Shown piece by piece: positions 1 to 6,708 of a DNA stretch of 7,162 nt. Origin of the DNA: an uncultured Planctomycetota bacterium (lineage in GTDB: Bacteria > Planctomycetota > UBA1135 > GCA-002686595); the NCBI GenBank assembly GCA_903829565.1, contig CAIKQM010000620.1, positions 1-7,162 of the forward strand, read 5' to 3'. The notes beneath the pieces are model-generated. The model ran no database searches. It worked only from the letters and a program-made list of their open reading frames with translations, and was not told where the DNA came from. A program made the translations under genes and the position numbers. The first letter of the stretch is position 1. Every line of letters starts with the position of its first letter.

Positions 1-736
1 CAGTAGCCAGCGCCAGTGCCAGCCACCACGTCCACACGAAGCCGGCACTCAGGCCAGTGCCTACAAAGCAGGCTACGGCCAGTGCGTGCAAGGCGCGCGA
101 CATCCACAAGGCGCGCCGTACACCGAGCTTGGCGGGCACGGTGTGCAAGCCGCTCTGCTTGTCGAAGTCGGCGTCTTGGCAGGCATAGATGAGGTCGAAG
201 CCCGTTACCCAGCACAGCACGCCGGCAGCGAGCCACACGACGGCTTCGAAGCCCGGCCCCAGCTCGCCGCGCACCGCGATCCACGCTCCACCTGGTGCAA
301 TCGCCAAGGCCACGCCGAGCACAAAGTGCGCCGCGGCACTGATGCGCTTCATGTACGAGTACCCGAGCAGCACCACCAACACCGGGGCTGCCAGCCAACC
401 AGCCAGCGGATTCAGCAGCCACGCAGCGGCCACAAACACCAGCGCAGCCAGCACCGTGGCGGCGAGCACGACGGGTGCGGCCAAACGTCCTGCAGGCAAC
501 TCGCGCGTGCGTGTGCGCGGGTTGGCTGCATCGACCACTCGATCCGCCCAGCGATTGAAGGCCATCGCAGCCGTGCGCGCGGCCACAGCACACACCACGA
601 TCAAGCCCATGGTGCGCCAACTGGGCATGCCTTGCGCCGCCATGAACGCGCCGGCGAGGGCAAAGGGCAAGGCGAAGATCGAGTGCGAAAACCGCACCAG
701 CGACAGCCAGTCCCGCAACTGCCCGACACGACTCAT
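1..736 (-). CDS. mqnP: UbiA-superfamily polyprenyltransferase, MqnP-like (C-terminus cut by window edge)
   Basis: Membrane prenyltransferase that attaches a polyprenyl chain from its diphosphate to an aromatic quinone precursor. I translated 245 residues from the ATG at 736; the family is usually about 290, so roughly 45 are missing beyond position 1. Seen directly: the first Mg-diphosphate motif with N61, D65 and D69, followed by NPRT and RELPAG (residues 72-83); a YSYMKR segment (126-131); and the second motif DLIYACQDADFD (D181, D188, D192), followed by GLHT and PAKLG. Hydrophobic helices fill the rest. The NR (not ND) start of motif 1 and the FD...GLHT form resemble MqnP of the futalosine menaquinone pathway more than E. 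coli UbiA; that assignment is inference from remembered family signatures. The start codon overlaps the stop of the upstream ubiX as ATGA, with GGAAGTG 7 nt before it, so translation is probably coupled. Confidence 0.93.
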   Translation of the reverse strand, partial: MSRVGQLRDWLSLVRFSHSIFALPFALAGAFMAAQGMPSWRTMGLIVVCAVAARTAAMAFNRWADRVVDAANPRTRTRELPAGRLAAPVVLAATVLAALVFVAAAWLLNPLAGWLAAPVLVVLLGYSYMKRISAAAHFVLGVALAIAPGGAWIAVRGELGPGFEAVVWLAAGVLCWVTGFDLIYACQDADFDKQSGLHTVPAKLGVRRALWMSRALHALAVACFVGTGLSAGFVWTWWLALALAT

Positions 737-1431
737 GCGTCGACACTTCCAATCGAAGGCCCACTCGCCTCACCGCGCGTGATGCCCTCATCTTCGGGCG
801 GGCGCGAGTGTTCAGCCGATTTGACATCCAAGCCCTTCCACCGCGCGCCTACGGCATTCTCCACACCCAAGCGATCCAGAATCTTGCCCACCACATGGTT
901 CACCAAGTCCTCTTTGGTCTTCGGGCGATGATAGAAGCCGGGCATCGCCGGCAGCACGATGGCACCCAACTTCGCCAAGCGCAGCATGTTCTCCAAGTGA
1001 ACGATCGAGAGCGGCGTCTCCCGCGGCACGATCAACAACTTGCGACCTTCCTTGAGCGCCACATCGGCGGCGCGCTCCACAAGGTTCGAAGAGAAGCCCA
1101 CCGACACGCGCGCCATCGTGCCCATGCTGCACGGGCAGATGATGACGCCACCAGTCAACGCCGTGCCCGACGACGGTGGTGCTTCGATGGCATCACTGCC
1201 GAACACGCGCACCTTGGCGGCGCGTTCGGCACCGATCCACGCAGGCAAGGCGGCTTTCAACAGCTCACCACGCGCACCGGGGTCTAGACCCAACTCGTGG
1301 CGCATGACCTTGGCCGCTGCTTCGGTGATCGCGATGTCGACCTCATGCCCGCAGTCCACCAAGGCCTTGAGCAAAGCCTCTGCGTAAGGATGACCAGAGG
1401 CCCCAGTGATGCCGAGGAAGTAGCGCGTCAT
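733..1431 (-). CDS. ubiX: UbiX/MqnM-type flavin prenyltransferase
   Basis: Makes prenylated FMN from reduced FMN and dimethylallyl phosphate, the cofactor of UbiD-family decarboxylases. Of 232 residues, the first 191 or so match the UbiX fold: Rossmann-like GITGASG at 7-13, CPCSMGTMA at 99-107, S-N-L-V-E-R at 115-120, the PRETPLS signature at 136-142 with R137 and E138, E147 in HLENMLRL, and PAMPGFYHRPKT with Y167. Typical members are about 190-200 residues; here a hydrophilic tail of roughly 40 residues follows VGKILDRLGVEN. The ATG at 1431 sits 4 nt after AAAGGA (1441-1436), which overlaps the stop codon of the CPBP gene, supporting both the start and translational coupling. Being next to the UbiA-like and UbiE genes points to quinone synthesis; in the futalosine pathway the UbiX-like role is called MqnM. 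The UbiD-like partner is not in the window. Confidence 0.96.
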   Translation of the reverse strand: MTRYFLGITGASGHPYAEALLKALVDCGHEVDIAITEAAAKVMRHELGLDPGARGELLKAALPAWIGAERAAKVRVFGSDAIEAPPSSGTALTGGVIICPCSMGTMARVSVGFSSNLVERAADVALKEGRKLLIVPRETPLSIVHLENMLRLAKLGAIVLPAMPGFYHRPKTKEDLVNHVVGKILDRLGVENAVGARWKGLDVKSAEHSRPPEDEGITRGEASGPSIGSVDA

Positions 1432-1440
1432 GCTGTCCTT

Positions 1441-2238
1441 TCAGAGGAAAACGCCGGGTGAGGCGCCGATCAAGAGCAGTGCGTTGACGGTGGCGTGGCA
1501 CCAGGCCGCTACACCGACTCCACGCCAAGCGTACAGCACTGCCAGCAAGATGCCGGACAAGGTGCGCCAGGCGAACAAGGCCGCATCAAAGTGTTCGCCA
1601 CCTCGGCCAAAGAGGCCGTTGACGGCCGACAGATGCGAGGCGGCAAAGAGCAAGGCCACGGGCACCATGGCTGTCGACCAGGCCAACGCACGACCGGCGC
1701 GGCCTGTGCCGGCCAAGGGTGCCAAGTAGCGCGCGGCTACACGCGCACCTAGCGCAAGGAGCACCACACGAAAGAGCAACTCCTCCCACGCCGCACCACC
1801 GCAGGCGATGCCCACCAAAGCCATGTCGGGAATGGGTGGCAGTTCCGTGGACAACAACGCACGCGGCACCGGTGCATCCAGCAGCGCATGCAGAGCCAGT
1901 GCGGCGGGCCCAAAGACCAGTGCCCACGCCGCCCCTTCGGCAATGACGCGCGCCGTGCGCTGCACCAGAGCATAGTCGGGTGCGTACAAGCGCCACACGC
2001 AAGCGAACGCCATGACCAGCAGCGCAAGGCGGCGTGCCAACAACTCGTACTCGCCCAACGCGCGCAACGGCAGCGTGAGCAGCATCTCGGCGCTGTTGCG
2101 CCAAGTACCGCCCGTCGAAGCAGTGGCCGCTTCGTACGCCAACAACAACGGCACGCAGGCCAACAGCCCCAGCGGCAAGTCGCGCGCAAACCAAGACGCT
2201 GCGGGTGCGTCCGGTGTTGCTTCCTTCTCGCGCGCCAT
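1441..2238 (-). CDS. CPBP (CAAX/Abi) family intramembrane metalloprotease
   Basis: A 265-residue multi-pass membrane protein of the CPBP family, relatives of eukaryotic Rce1, which cuts prenylated CAAX proteins. All three conserved motifs are visible: EExxxR as EELLFR (E152, E153, R157), FxxxH as FAASH (F198, H202) and HxxxN as HATVN (H248, N252). Together they predict an intact metal-dependent active site. Hydrophobic segments occur around 19-38, 70-84, 102-120, 139-165, 187-204, 220-238 and 241-260. An open frame extends upstream to 2520, but those residues are Cys/Ser/Arg-rich and overlap ubiE in another frame. The ATG at 2238 is preferred: AAAGGTG lies 9 nt upstream, and the ubiE stop is only 4 nt away. 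Bacterial members serve protein processing, bacteriocin immunity or signalling; the substrate here cannot be deduced. Its place between two quinone genes makes a quinone- or prenyl-linked role possible but unproven. Confidence 0.9.
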   Translation of the reverse strand: MAREKEATPDAPAASWFARDLPLGLLACVPLLLAYEAATASTGGTWRNSAEMLLTLPLRALGEYELLARRLALLVMAFACVWRLYAPDYALVQRTARVIAEGAAWALVFGPAALALHALLDAPVPRALLSTELPPIPDMALVGIACGGAAWEELLFRVVLLALGARVAARYLAPLAGTGRAGRALAWSTAMVPVALLFAASHLSAVNGLFGRGGEHFDAALFAWRTLSGILLAVLYAWRGVGVAAWCHATVNALLLIGASPGVFL

Positions 2239-2242
2239 GGAC

Positions 2243-2950
2243 TCAGGCACCTTTGTGGGCACCCGCCGGCACGCGCCCCACATGCAGGCACGCAATGCCG
2301 CGCGTGAGGAGCGTCCACTCGACCTGCTCCAAGCCTGCAGTGCGCATCTCGTTTGCGAACTGCTCAGGTGCCGGCCACGCGAGCACCGTGCGCGGCAAGT
2401 ACTCGTAGGCTTCTTTGTCCTTCGACACCATACGGCCGATGAACGGCAACAAGCGCGTGAAGTAGAAGCGATACAAGCGGCCCATGATCGCCCCAGGTGG
2501 CATGCTGAACTCCAGCACAATCACGCGCCCGCCAGGCCGCGCGACGCGCAACAGCTCGCGCAATGCCCCCATGCGATCGGCCACATTGCGGATACCAAAA
2601 GCAATCGTGGCCACATCGCAACTGGCTGTCGCCGCGGGCAACTGCATCGCATCGCCACGCGCAAACCGCGTATCCAACCCAGCACGTCCAGCCTTTTTGA
2701 CAGCGCGTTCGAGCATGGGCGCGGTGAAGTCCACACCCACCACGCGCGCGCCGTGACGCGAATACAACAAGGCCACATCGCCCGTGCCGCAGCACACATC
2801 CAACACATCGCGGCCGCGCACCTCACCCGAGGCCGCCAGCATGCGCTTGCGCCAACGCTGGTCGATACCCAAGGACAAGGTCCGATTGAGCAAGTCGTAC
2901 ACACCCGCAATGCGGGCGAACATCGACTCGACTTGTACGGGATCGGGCAT
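2243..2950 (-). CDS. ubiE: UbiE/MenG demethylmenaquinone C-methyltransferase
   Basis: SAM-dependent methyltransferase for the last step of menaquinone synthesis (or a C-methylation of ubiquinone). At 235 residues it has the usual family length. Family hallmarks in order: FARIAGVYDLLNRTLSLG (11-28) with the following QRWR; SAM motif I DVCCGTGD (51-58); GVDFTAPML (72-80) with the ribose-contacting acidic position D74; GDAMQLP (99-105); FGIRNV (118-123); RPGGRVIVLEFS (138-149); then the C-terminal blocks LLPFIGRMVSKD (167-178) and AYEYLPRTV (181-189); and LTRGIACLH (215-223). It is the first gene of the minus-strand operon and lies 147 nt from the upstream lipoprotein gene, beyond a terminator. 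No convincing Shine-Dalgarno precedes the ATG at 2950, unlike the internal genes. Because the nearby prenyltransferase is MqnP-like, demethylmenaquinone is the more likely substrate. Confidence 0.96.
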   Translation of the reverse strand: MPDPVQVESMFARIAGVYDLLNRTLSLGIDQRWRKRMLAASGEVRGRDVLDVCCGTGDVALLYSRHGARVVGVDFTAPMLERAVKKAGRAGLDTRFARGDAMQLPAATASCDVATIAFGIRNVADRMGALRELLRVARPGGRVIVLEFSMPPGAIMGRLYRFYFTRLLPFIGRMVSKDKEAYEYLPRTVLAWPAPEQFANEMRTAGLEQVEWTLLTRGIACLHVGRVPAGAHKGA

Positions 2951-3040
2951 GAGGTCGTACAGGGTAGGTTCTGCGCACCTTCACCGCGAGCCTCGCGCGG
3001 ACCTCGCGCGATCAATAGCCAAGCAGTTCGTGCACAAACA
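2951..3040 (-). promoter_or_regulatory. upstream region of the ubiE operon with close repeats
   Basis: This spacer must contain the operon promoter if the terminator at 3041-3070 is effective, but I find no convincing -35/-10 pair on the minus strand. It holds an 11-bp tandem repeat (cctcgcgcgga at 2991-3001, then cctcgcgcga at 3002-3011) and a 6-bp inverted repeat CGCGAG-C-CTCGCG at 2985-2997 overlapping the first copy. A repeat period of one helical turn would suit a DNA-binding protein. In GC-rich DNA such repeats can also arise by chance. Confidence 0.35.
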
Positions 3041-3070
3041 CAGGAGGCGCCGCATGTGCGACGCCTCCTG
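3041..3070 (-). terminator. hairpin terminator after the large lipoprotein gene
   Basis: The stem CAGGAGGCG / CGCCTCCTG gives 9 perfect pairs (3041-3049 with 3062-3070). One C/A mismatch follows, then 3 more G-C pairs closing a 4-nt ATGT loop. It starts 27 nt after the TAA stop at 3100-3098. In the minus direction the hairpin is followed by TGTTTGTG, a weak T-rich tract, so termination may be partial. The plus strand has no T tract on its far side, supporting the minus orientation. Confidence 0.7.
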
Positions 3071-3097
3071 CTCAAACAAGGCCTTGCGGCGCGCGTC

Positions 3098-6000
3098 TTA
3101 CTGGCGGAAGTAATCCGCCAAGAACGTCACGTTCGGAGCCGGAATCGACTGCACGCCCGTCACGAACGGGTTGGTGTCGATGCGCTGTCCGACGGCGAAG
3201 TCCACCACGTCGATGCTGCCGTTACCCGAGGTAGCGTTCGGCACGGCGACGAAGAGGTACTTGGCTTCCGATGCGTTCTGGATGCCGTTGCAGAAGCCGC
3301 GCACGATGGCCTTGCCGTTGGCAAGGATCGGCGTGCCGGCGCTGAACGGCGTGAAGAAGTTCGTCACCGCCGACACCGTGCGTTGGTTGTCAAACGCGAT
3401 GTCGACCGGGATACCCGACAACTGACCGGCGGTCGAGCTGAGCGACACCTGCACACCAAAGGCGAGGTCGCGCAGCTGCGGCGTGAGGAACGACTGGCTG
3501 TTCAAAGCCAGCTGACCCTGCACACCCGACACCGGCACGAACTTCGACACGGCGCCGACGCCCGTCGAGCCGGCGTTGCCGTTGATGATCGGACCTTCGT
3601 GCACGATCCAGACCGCACCACGCAAGTCGACGGGGTCGAGCTGCATCGTCTTCGGTTGCTGGAAGGTCTCGGTGCTGATGCCGATGATGTCGTCGTAACC
3701 CCAACCGTTCACCGTGTTCGGGCCCGACTCCATGATGGCGACGCGACCGTTGCGGTTCAGGATGTAGGCGAAGTACACGTTGCGGTTGAAGCCGAAGCAC
3801 GGTTGACGCTGCGTGATCGCAACTTCAAACGGCTGGCTCAGCTGCGAACGGACCACCTTGCGCACCGTCAGCGACAGGGCCGAGATGATCGAAACCGTGT
3901 TCTCGCCCTCGTTGGCGACGAGGATGTCCTCGTTGCCACCGTCCCACGCGATGCCGCGCGGGCGCAGGCCGACCACCGTCTGCGATGTGACCTCGTTGAA
4001 GGTCGACGACTGCGGGTTGATGTCGACAAAGGTCACCAGGTTCGACAGCTGGTTCGAAACGGCGAGGGTACGCACGTTCGGATCCATCGCCATCGAGGTC
4101 GGGTCGAACACCGAAATGCGGTCGATGACCGTCATGCGGTTGCTGTTCAACACCACGATCTCGCGGCGACCGCGGTCGATCACATACAGGTACTGACCGA
4201 TCTGCTGGCGGACTTGGAAGTCGGCGCACAGGTTGACCGTGGCTTGCGGCAGCGATGGTCCGAGGAAGAAGCTGTTCTGCTCGGGCGAGAGCAAGCCCGA
4301 GGGCGGCACGCCTTCGAGCGGACGACCGAAGTAGTCACCCGGCGTCAACAGGTTCGTCAAACCGGCGCAGGTCGGCGCCGTGCACAGACCACCGGCCATC
4401 GGGTTCGGCTGCGAGTCGATCGAGGTCGGCTCTTGGCCGCCGATGAACGGCGTGATGCACAACGGCGGGAAGGTCAGCGGCGGAGGGTTCGGGTGCGGGG
4501 CCCAACCCATCAAGTTCTCGAAACCATCGAGCACCGTGCCGAACTGACCGGCTTGCGTCGGGCCCATGGTGTTGCCCGTTTGACCGTTCAACACCGGCGA
4601 GATGCGCTTCTTACCGGTCAAGGCGCAGATGTTGCCACCGTTCGCCTGGCAGCCGAACGGAGCCGGACCGTTGTTGAACACGCTGTCCAAACCACGGCCG
4701 ATCATCATGTCCCCCACGCTCGTCAGAATCGGAGCGCGCACGACAAGGTCCGACAGCGAGCTGTCGCGAGCCAGCGTGAACACACCCGCGCTGCCACCAT
4801 TGATGGTGCAGGTACCGGGGAACAGCTGCGGGCGCATGACCGAGCCCTGCTGCTTGACGTTGGGGTTGTTCGGGAAGTTCGAGCGACCTGCGGCAAAGGT
4901 CTGGTAGGTCGAGTCAAACTCGGGGTTGCCGGTCGACTGACCGAAGCCGTTCAAGTCGATGATCGACAAGCCCGGCGAAGCACCCAAGCGACCGGCGTAG
5001 ACCACGTCCGGGGTCACCGGCACGTTGATGATGCCCGGGCCTTCACCCGTGGTGAAGTTCGTGAACGGGCCGGTCGTGTTGGCGTTTTGCGCCGTCAGGT
5101 CCAGCACCACGTTGGTGGAGATGGCCACATCGACGCGGTTGTACACGCCGCACTGTTGGTCCAACGGACCGCTGCCCGGAAAGACGTAGCCCGGCAGCAG
5201 CTCGAACGACGAGAAGTCGTAGATCGAGAGCGGACGCACCGCAAAGGGCATCGTCACGCGCGCCGACGGAGGACCATACTGCAGCAGGATGGCGGGAGAA
5301 ATCGCAGGTGTGTTGCCCACGAGCACACCCAGCGACAACGGCTGGATCGGCTCGGTGAAGTCCACGCGAATCGCCGTTTGGGGATCCACGTTCTGATCAC
5401 CACCACCCGGGGTCACGGCCGGACGCACGATAGGCGGCGGCGTTTGACCCACTTCGGGCGGGATCGTGTCCGCACCCACGGTCGTCGCAGCCACGCCCGA
5501 GGTCGGCACATTGCGGCCGTTCGTACCGCGCACCGCTTGCGTGATGCGCACCTTCAGCTGCAAGCCAGCCGGGAAGGTTTCCGGAGTCGCGAGGTTGCCG
5601 TCCGTGTCGGCCACGAAGACCACCGACTTCGGCGACACGAGCTTCTCGTAACCGCTGAAGGTCGAGCCGAGGCCGGGGTAGCCCAAGCCGGGCAGATTGC
5701 CGTCGACGGGCTCCGGCACGAAGTTACCCGTACCTGCGTCCTTGCGCACCCACAACTGCAAGGGCAGCAGCGGCGGCGAACCAGCGGCAATACCGGCGTA
5801 GGTGGCGGCGTAGGAGCTGCCGTTCGACTCGACGCCGACGAACACGCGTGAGCGCACCGGCAGCGTTTGACCGGTCTGCGGATTCAGACCAATGAGCGTG
5901 ATGGCGCCCGTCAAGCCGTCGGCCGTTTGCGCGGCCGGCGAGGGATCCAAAATCGAATTGATGTCAACCGCTTCCGTGAACTCGCACAGCAGGAAGTGGT

Positions 6001-6388
6001 TGCCCGTCGCACCACTCGGCAGCGTCGCCGATGTGGGGAACTGCGGCGCGGGGCGCACCGGGTTGTTCGAGCGCAGGTTGTTGTTCAGATCGGATTCGCT
6101 GCGGATCGACACCAGATTGGTCGTCGGCTGGCCATCGGCATTCAGCGCGAAAATCTGGTACGGCAGCAACTGGCCGAAGCCGTTGGAGACCTGCGAAATC
6201 TGCGGCGTCGGCTCCGGCGGCGGGCTCGAGTCGAGGACACCACCGCAGGAAGGCACCAACAAAGGCACCGTCAGGGCCACGCAAAGGCCTGCACCAGATA
6301 GGCCGGCGCCAAATGCACGGGAGCCTAATGCAGGGGCGGTCGAGGTAGCCGTCAGCTGGTCGCTGTTCAGCCGGTCGCTGTGTTGCAT
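3098..6388 (-). CDS. large predicted lipoprotein with Ig-like domains and a YVTN-type beta-propeller
   Basis: A 1096-residue exported protein. From the ATG at 6388 there is a long polar N-region, a hydrophobic stretch (about 33-47) and a lipobox LVPSC with C48 as the likely lipidated residue, followed by a Ser/Pro-rich linker. Residues 120-305 look like a beta domain (FLLCEFTEAVD, 132-142); 308-460 resemble an SbsA/Big_5-type Ig domain (VDPQTAIRVDFTEPI, 334-348). Residues 460-725 are Gly/Pro/Asn-rich without a domain I recognise, with C580/C588 and C669/C674 pairs. From about 730 to 1090 there are propeller blades of YVTN type: YLYVIDRGRREIVVLN, TLAVSNQLSNLVTFVD, ILVANEGENTVSII and YLFVAVPN...SIDVVD. 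It has few lysines and eleven cysteines besides the lipid one, suggesting disulfides outside the cytoplasm. The frame is open further, to a TTG at 6487, but that extension is Arg/Ser/Pro-rich and would bury the signal peptide. No Shine-Dalgarno is evident. The biological role is unknown; cell-surface adhesion or binding is a guess. Confidence 0.85.
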   Translation of the reverse strand: MQHSDRLNSDQLTATSTAPALGSRAFGAGLSGAGLCVALTVPLLVPSCGGVLDSSPPPEPTPQISQVSNGFGQLLPYQIFALNADGQPTTNLVSIRSESDLNNNLRSNNPVRPAPQFPTSATLPSGATGNHFLLCEFTEAVDINSILDPSPAAQTADGLTGAITLIGLNPQTGQTLPVRSRVFVGVESNGSSYAATYAGIAAGSPPLLPLQLWVRKDAGTGNFVPEPVDGNLPGLGYPGLGSTFSGYEKLVSPKSVVFVADTDGNLATPETFPAGLQLKVRITQAVRGTNGRNVPTSGVAATTVGADTIPPEVGQTPPPIVRPAVTPGGGDQNVDPQTAIRVDFTEPIQPLSLGVLVGNTPAISPAILLQYGPPSARVTMPFAVRPLSIYDFSSFELLPGYVFPGSGPLDQQCGVYNRVDVAISTNVVLDLTAQNANTTGPFTNFTTGEGPGIINVPVTPDVVYAGRLGASPGLSIIDLNGFGQSTGNPEFDSTYQTFAAGRSNFPNNPNVKQQGSVMRPQLFPGTCTINGGSAGVFTLARDSSLSDLVVRAPILTSVGDMMIGRGLDSVFNNGPAPFGCQANGGNICALTGKKRISPVLNGQTGNTMGPTQAGQFGTVLDGFENLMGWAPHPNPPPLTFPPLCITPFIGGQEPTSIDSQPNPMAGGLCTAPTCAGLTNLLTPGDYFGRPLEGVPPSGLLSPEQNSFFLGPSLPQATVNLCADFQVRQQIGQYLYVIDRGRREIVVLNSNRMTVIDRISVFDPTSMAMDPNVRTLAVSNQLSNLVTFVDINPQSSTFNEVTSQTVVGLRPRGIAWDGGNEDILVANEGENTVSIISALSLTVRKVVRSQLSQPFEVAITQRQPCFGFNRNVYFAYILNRNGRVAIMESGPNTVNGWGYDDIIGISTETFQQPKTMQLDPVDLRGAVWIVHEGPIINGNAGSTGVGAVSKFVPVSGVQGQLALNSQSFLTPQLRDLAFGVQVSLSSTAGQLSGIPVDIAFDNQRTVSAVTNFFTPFSAGTPILANGKAIVRGFCNGIQNASEAKYLFVAVPNATSGNGSIDVVDFAVGQRIDTNPFVTGVQSIPAPNVTFLADYFRQ

Positions 6389-6428
6389 CGCTGTGGATCG
6401 GTTCTGTGATGTCAGTCTCGCGAACGGC

Positions 6429-6445
6429 TCGAGGCGTAGCCTCGA
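6429..6445 (-). promoter_or_regulatory. stem-loop in the lipoprotein gene leader
   Basis: TCGAGGC and GCCTCGA pair perfectly over 7 bp around a 3-nt GTA loop. It lies 41 nt before the ATG at 6388. A second palindrome, CTCGCGAG (6448-6455), follows closely. In the minus transcript it would sit in the 5' untranslated leader, where it could influence stability or translation. It could also be a DNA-level site. There is no T tract to make it a terminator. Confidence 0.45.
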
Positions 6446-6551
6446 CCCTCGCGAGCGGGGGGGCGATAAGGTGGAACAGGATGCCAAGTCGCGCGCCGCT
6501 GGGAAAGAGGCTGGTCGCGAAAGGACGGCCCGAACCTGTCGGAGCCATCCC

Positions 6552-6597
6552 CCCTAGCCCGCGCCGCAGGGCCCTCCGGCCTGCAGTCGAGCTAGGG
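6552..6597. repeat. nested inverted repeat / candidate RNA structure
   Basis: The outer arms CCCTAGC (6552-6558) and GCTAGGG (6591-6597) pair perfectly over 7 bp. Inside them GCAGG...CCTGC (6566-6570 with 6580-6584) forms a second stem, extended by two G-C pairs across a bulged G. If transcription on the minus strand starts near 6609, this would be the first structure in the leader RNA. The sequence is very GC-rich, so the pairing is suggestive only. Confidence 0.4.
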
Positions 6598-6618
6598 CTT
6601 GTCACCTCATTCCGGAGG

Positions 6619-6634
6619 GGCAAGTTTCGTGCCG
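6619..6634 (-). promoter_or_regulatory. candidate sigma-54 promoter for the lipoprotein gene
   Basis: On the minus strand the sequence CGGCACGAAACTTGCC matches the sigma-54 consensus TGGCACG-N4-TTGCW at all fixed positions except the first T and the final W. The invariant GG and GC are separated by exactly 10 nt, as required. The predicted start site is near 6609, giving a leader of about 220 nt before the ATG at 6388. No sigma-70-like pair with good spacing was found for this gene. A perfect inverted repeat about 100 bp upstream fits an enhancer-protein site. Confidence 0.5.
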
Positions 6635-6708
6635 ACCTCCTTGCGGGGTCAGCGGCCCCTTCTACCCCGCCTATCTGGGGTGGTTTCGATCAGCCAGCAA
6701 GAGCTTCT

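Noticed and set aside
86..931. Plus-strand open frames across the ubiA and ubiX region as genes
   Set aside because: They are His/Arg/Gln-rich antisense shadows of the UbiA- and UbiX-family genes, which carry clear family motifs on the minus strand.
2239..2520. An N-terminal extension of the CPBP protease to 2520
   Set aside because: The 94 extra residues lie wholly over ubiE in another frame and are Cys/Arg/Ser-rich. The ATG at 2238 has a ribosome binding site and fits the operon spacing.
2012..5851. A 1279-codon plus-strand open frame as a real giant gene
   Set aside because: Its codons are in exact antisense register with two well-supported minus-strand genes, its translation is Arg/His-rich with no recognisable domain, and it starts inside the CPBP gene. 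Codon avoidance on the other strand explains it.
6389..6487. An N-terminal extension of the lipoprotein from the TTG at 6487
   Set aside because: The extra 33 residues are Arg/Ser/Pro-rich and would place the lipobox cysteine at residue 81, too far in for a signal peptide. The ATG at 6388 gives a shorter, more usual leader.
6480..6620. A structural RNA gene such as SRP RNA or a tRNA in the intergenic region
   Set aside because: Stems are present, but the SRP loop consensus and the tRNA T-loop and anticodon arrangement are absent on both strands.
5964..6623. A minus-strand frame with a TTG start preceded by a perfect AAGGAGGT at 6642-6635
   Set aside because: The spacing to TTG is long at 11 nt, the translation is Arg/Pro/Ala-rich without domains, and most of it overlaps the lipoprotein gene in another frame. 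The AAGGAGGT also abuts the sigma-54-like element, upstream of the predicted transcript start.
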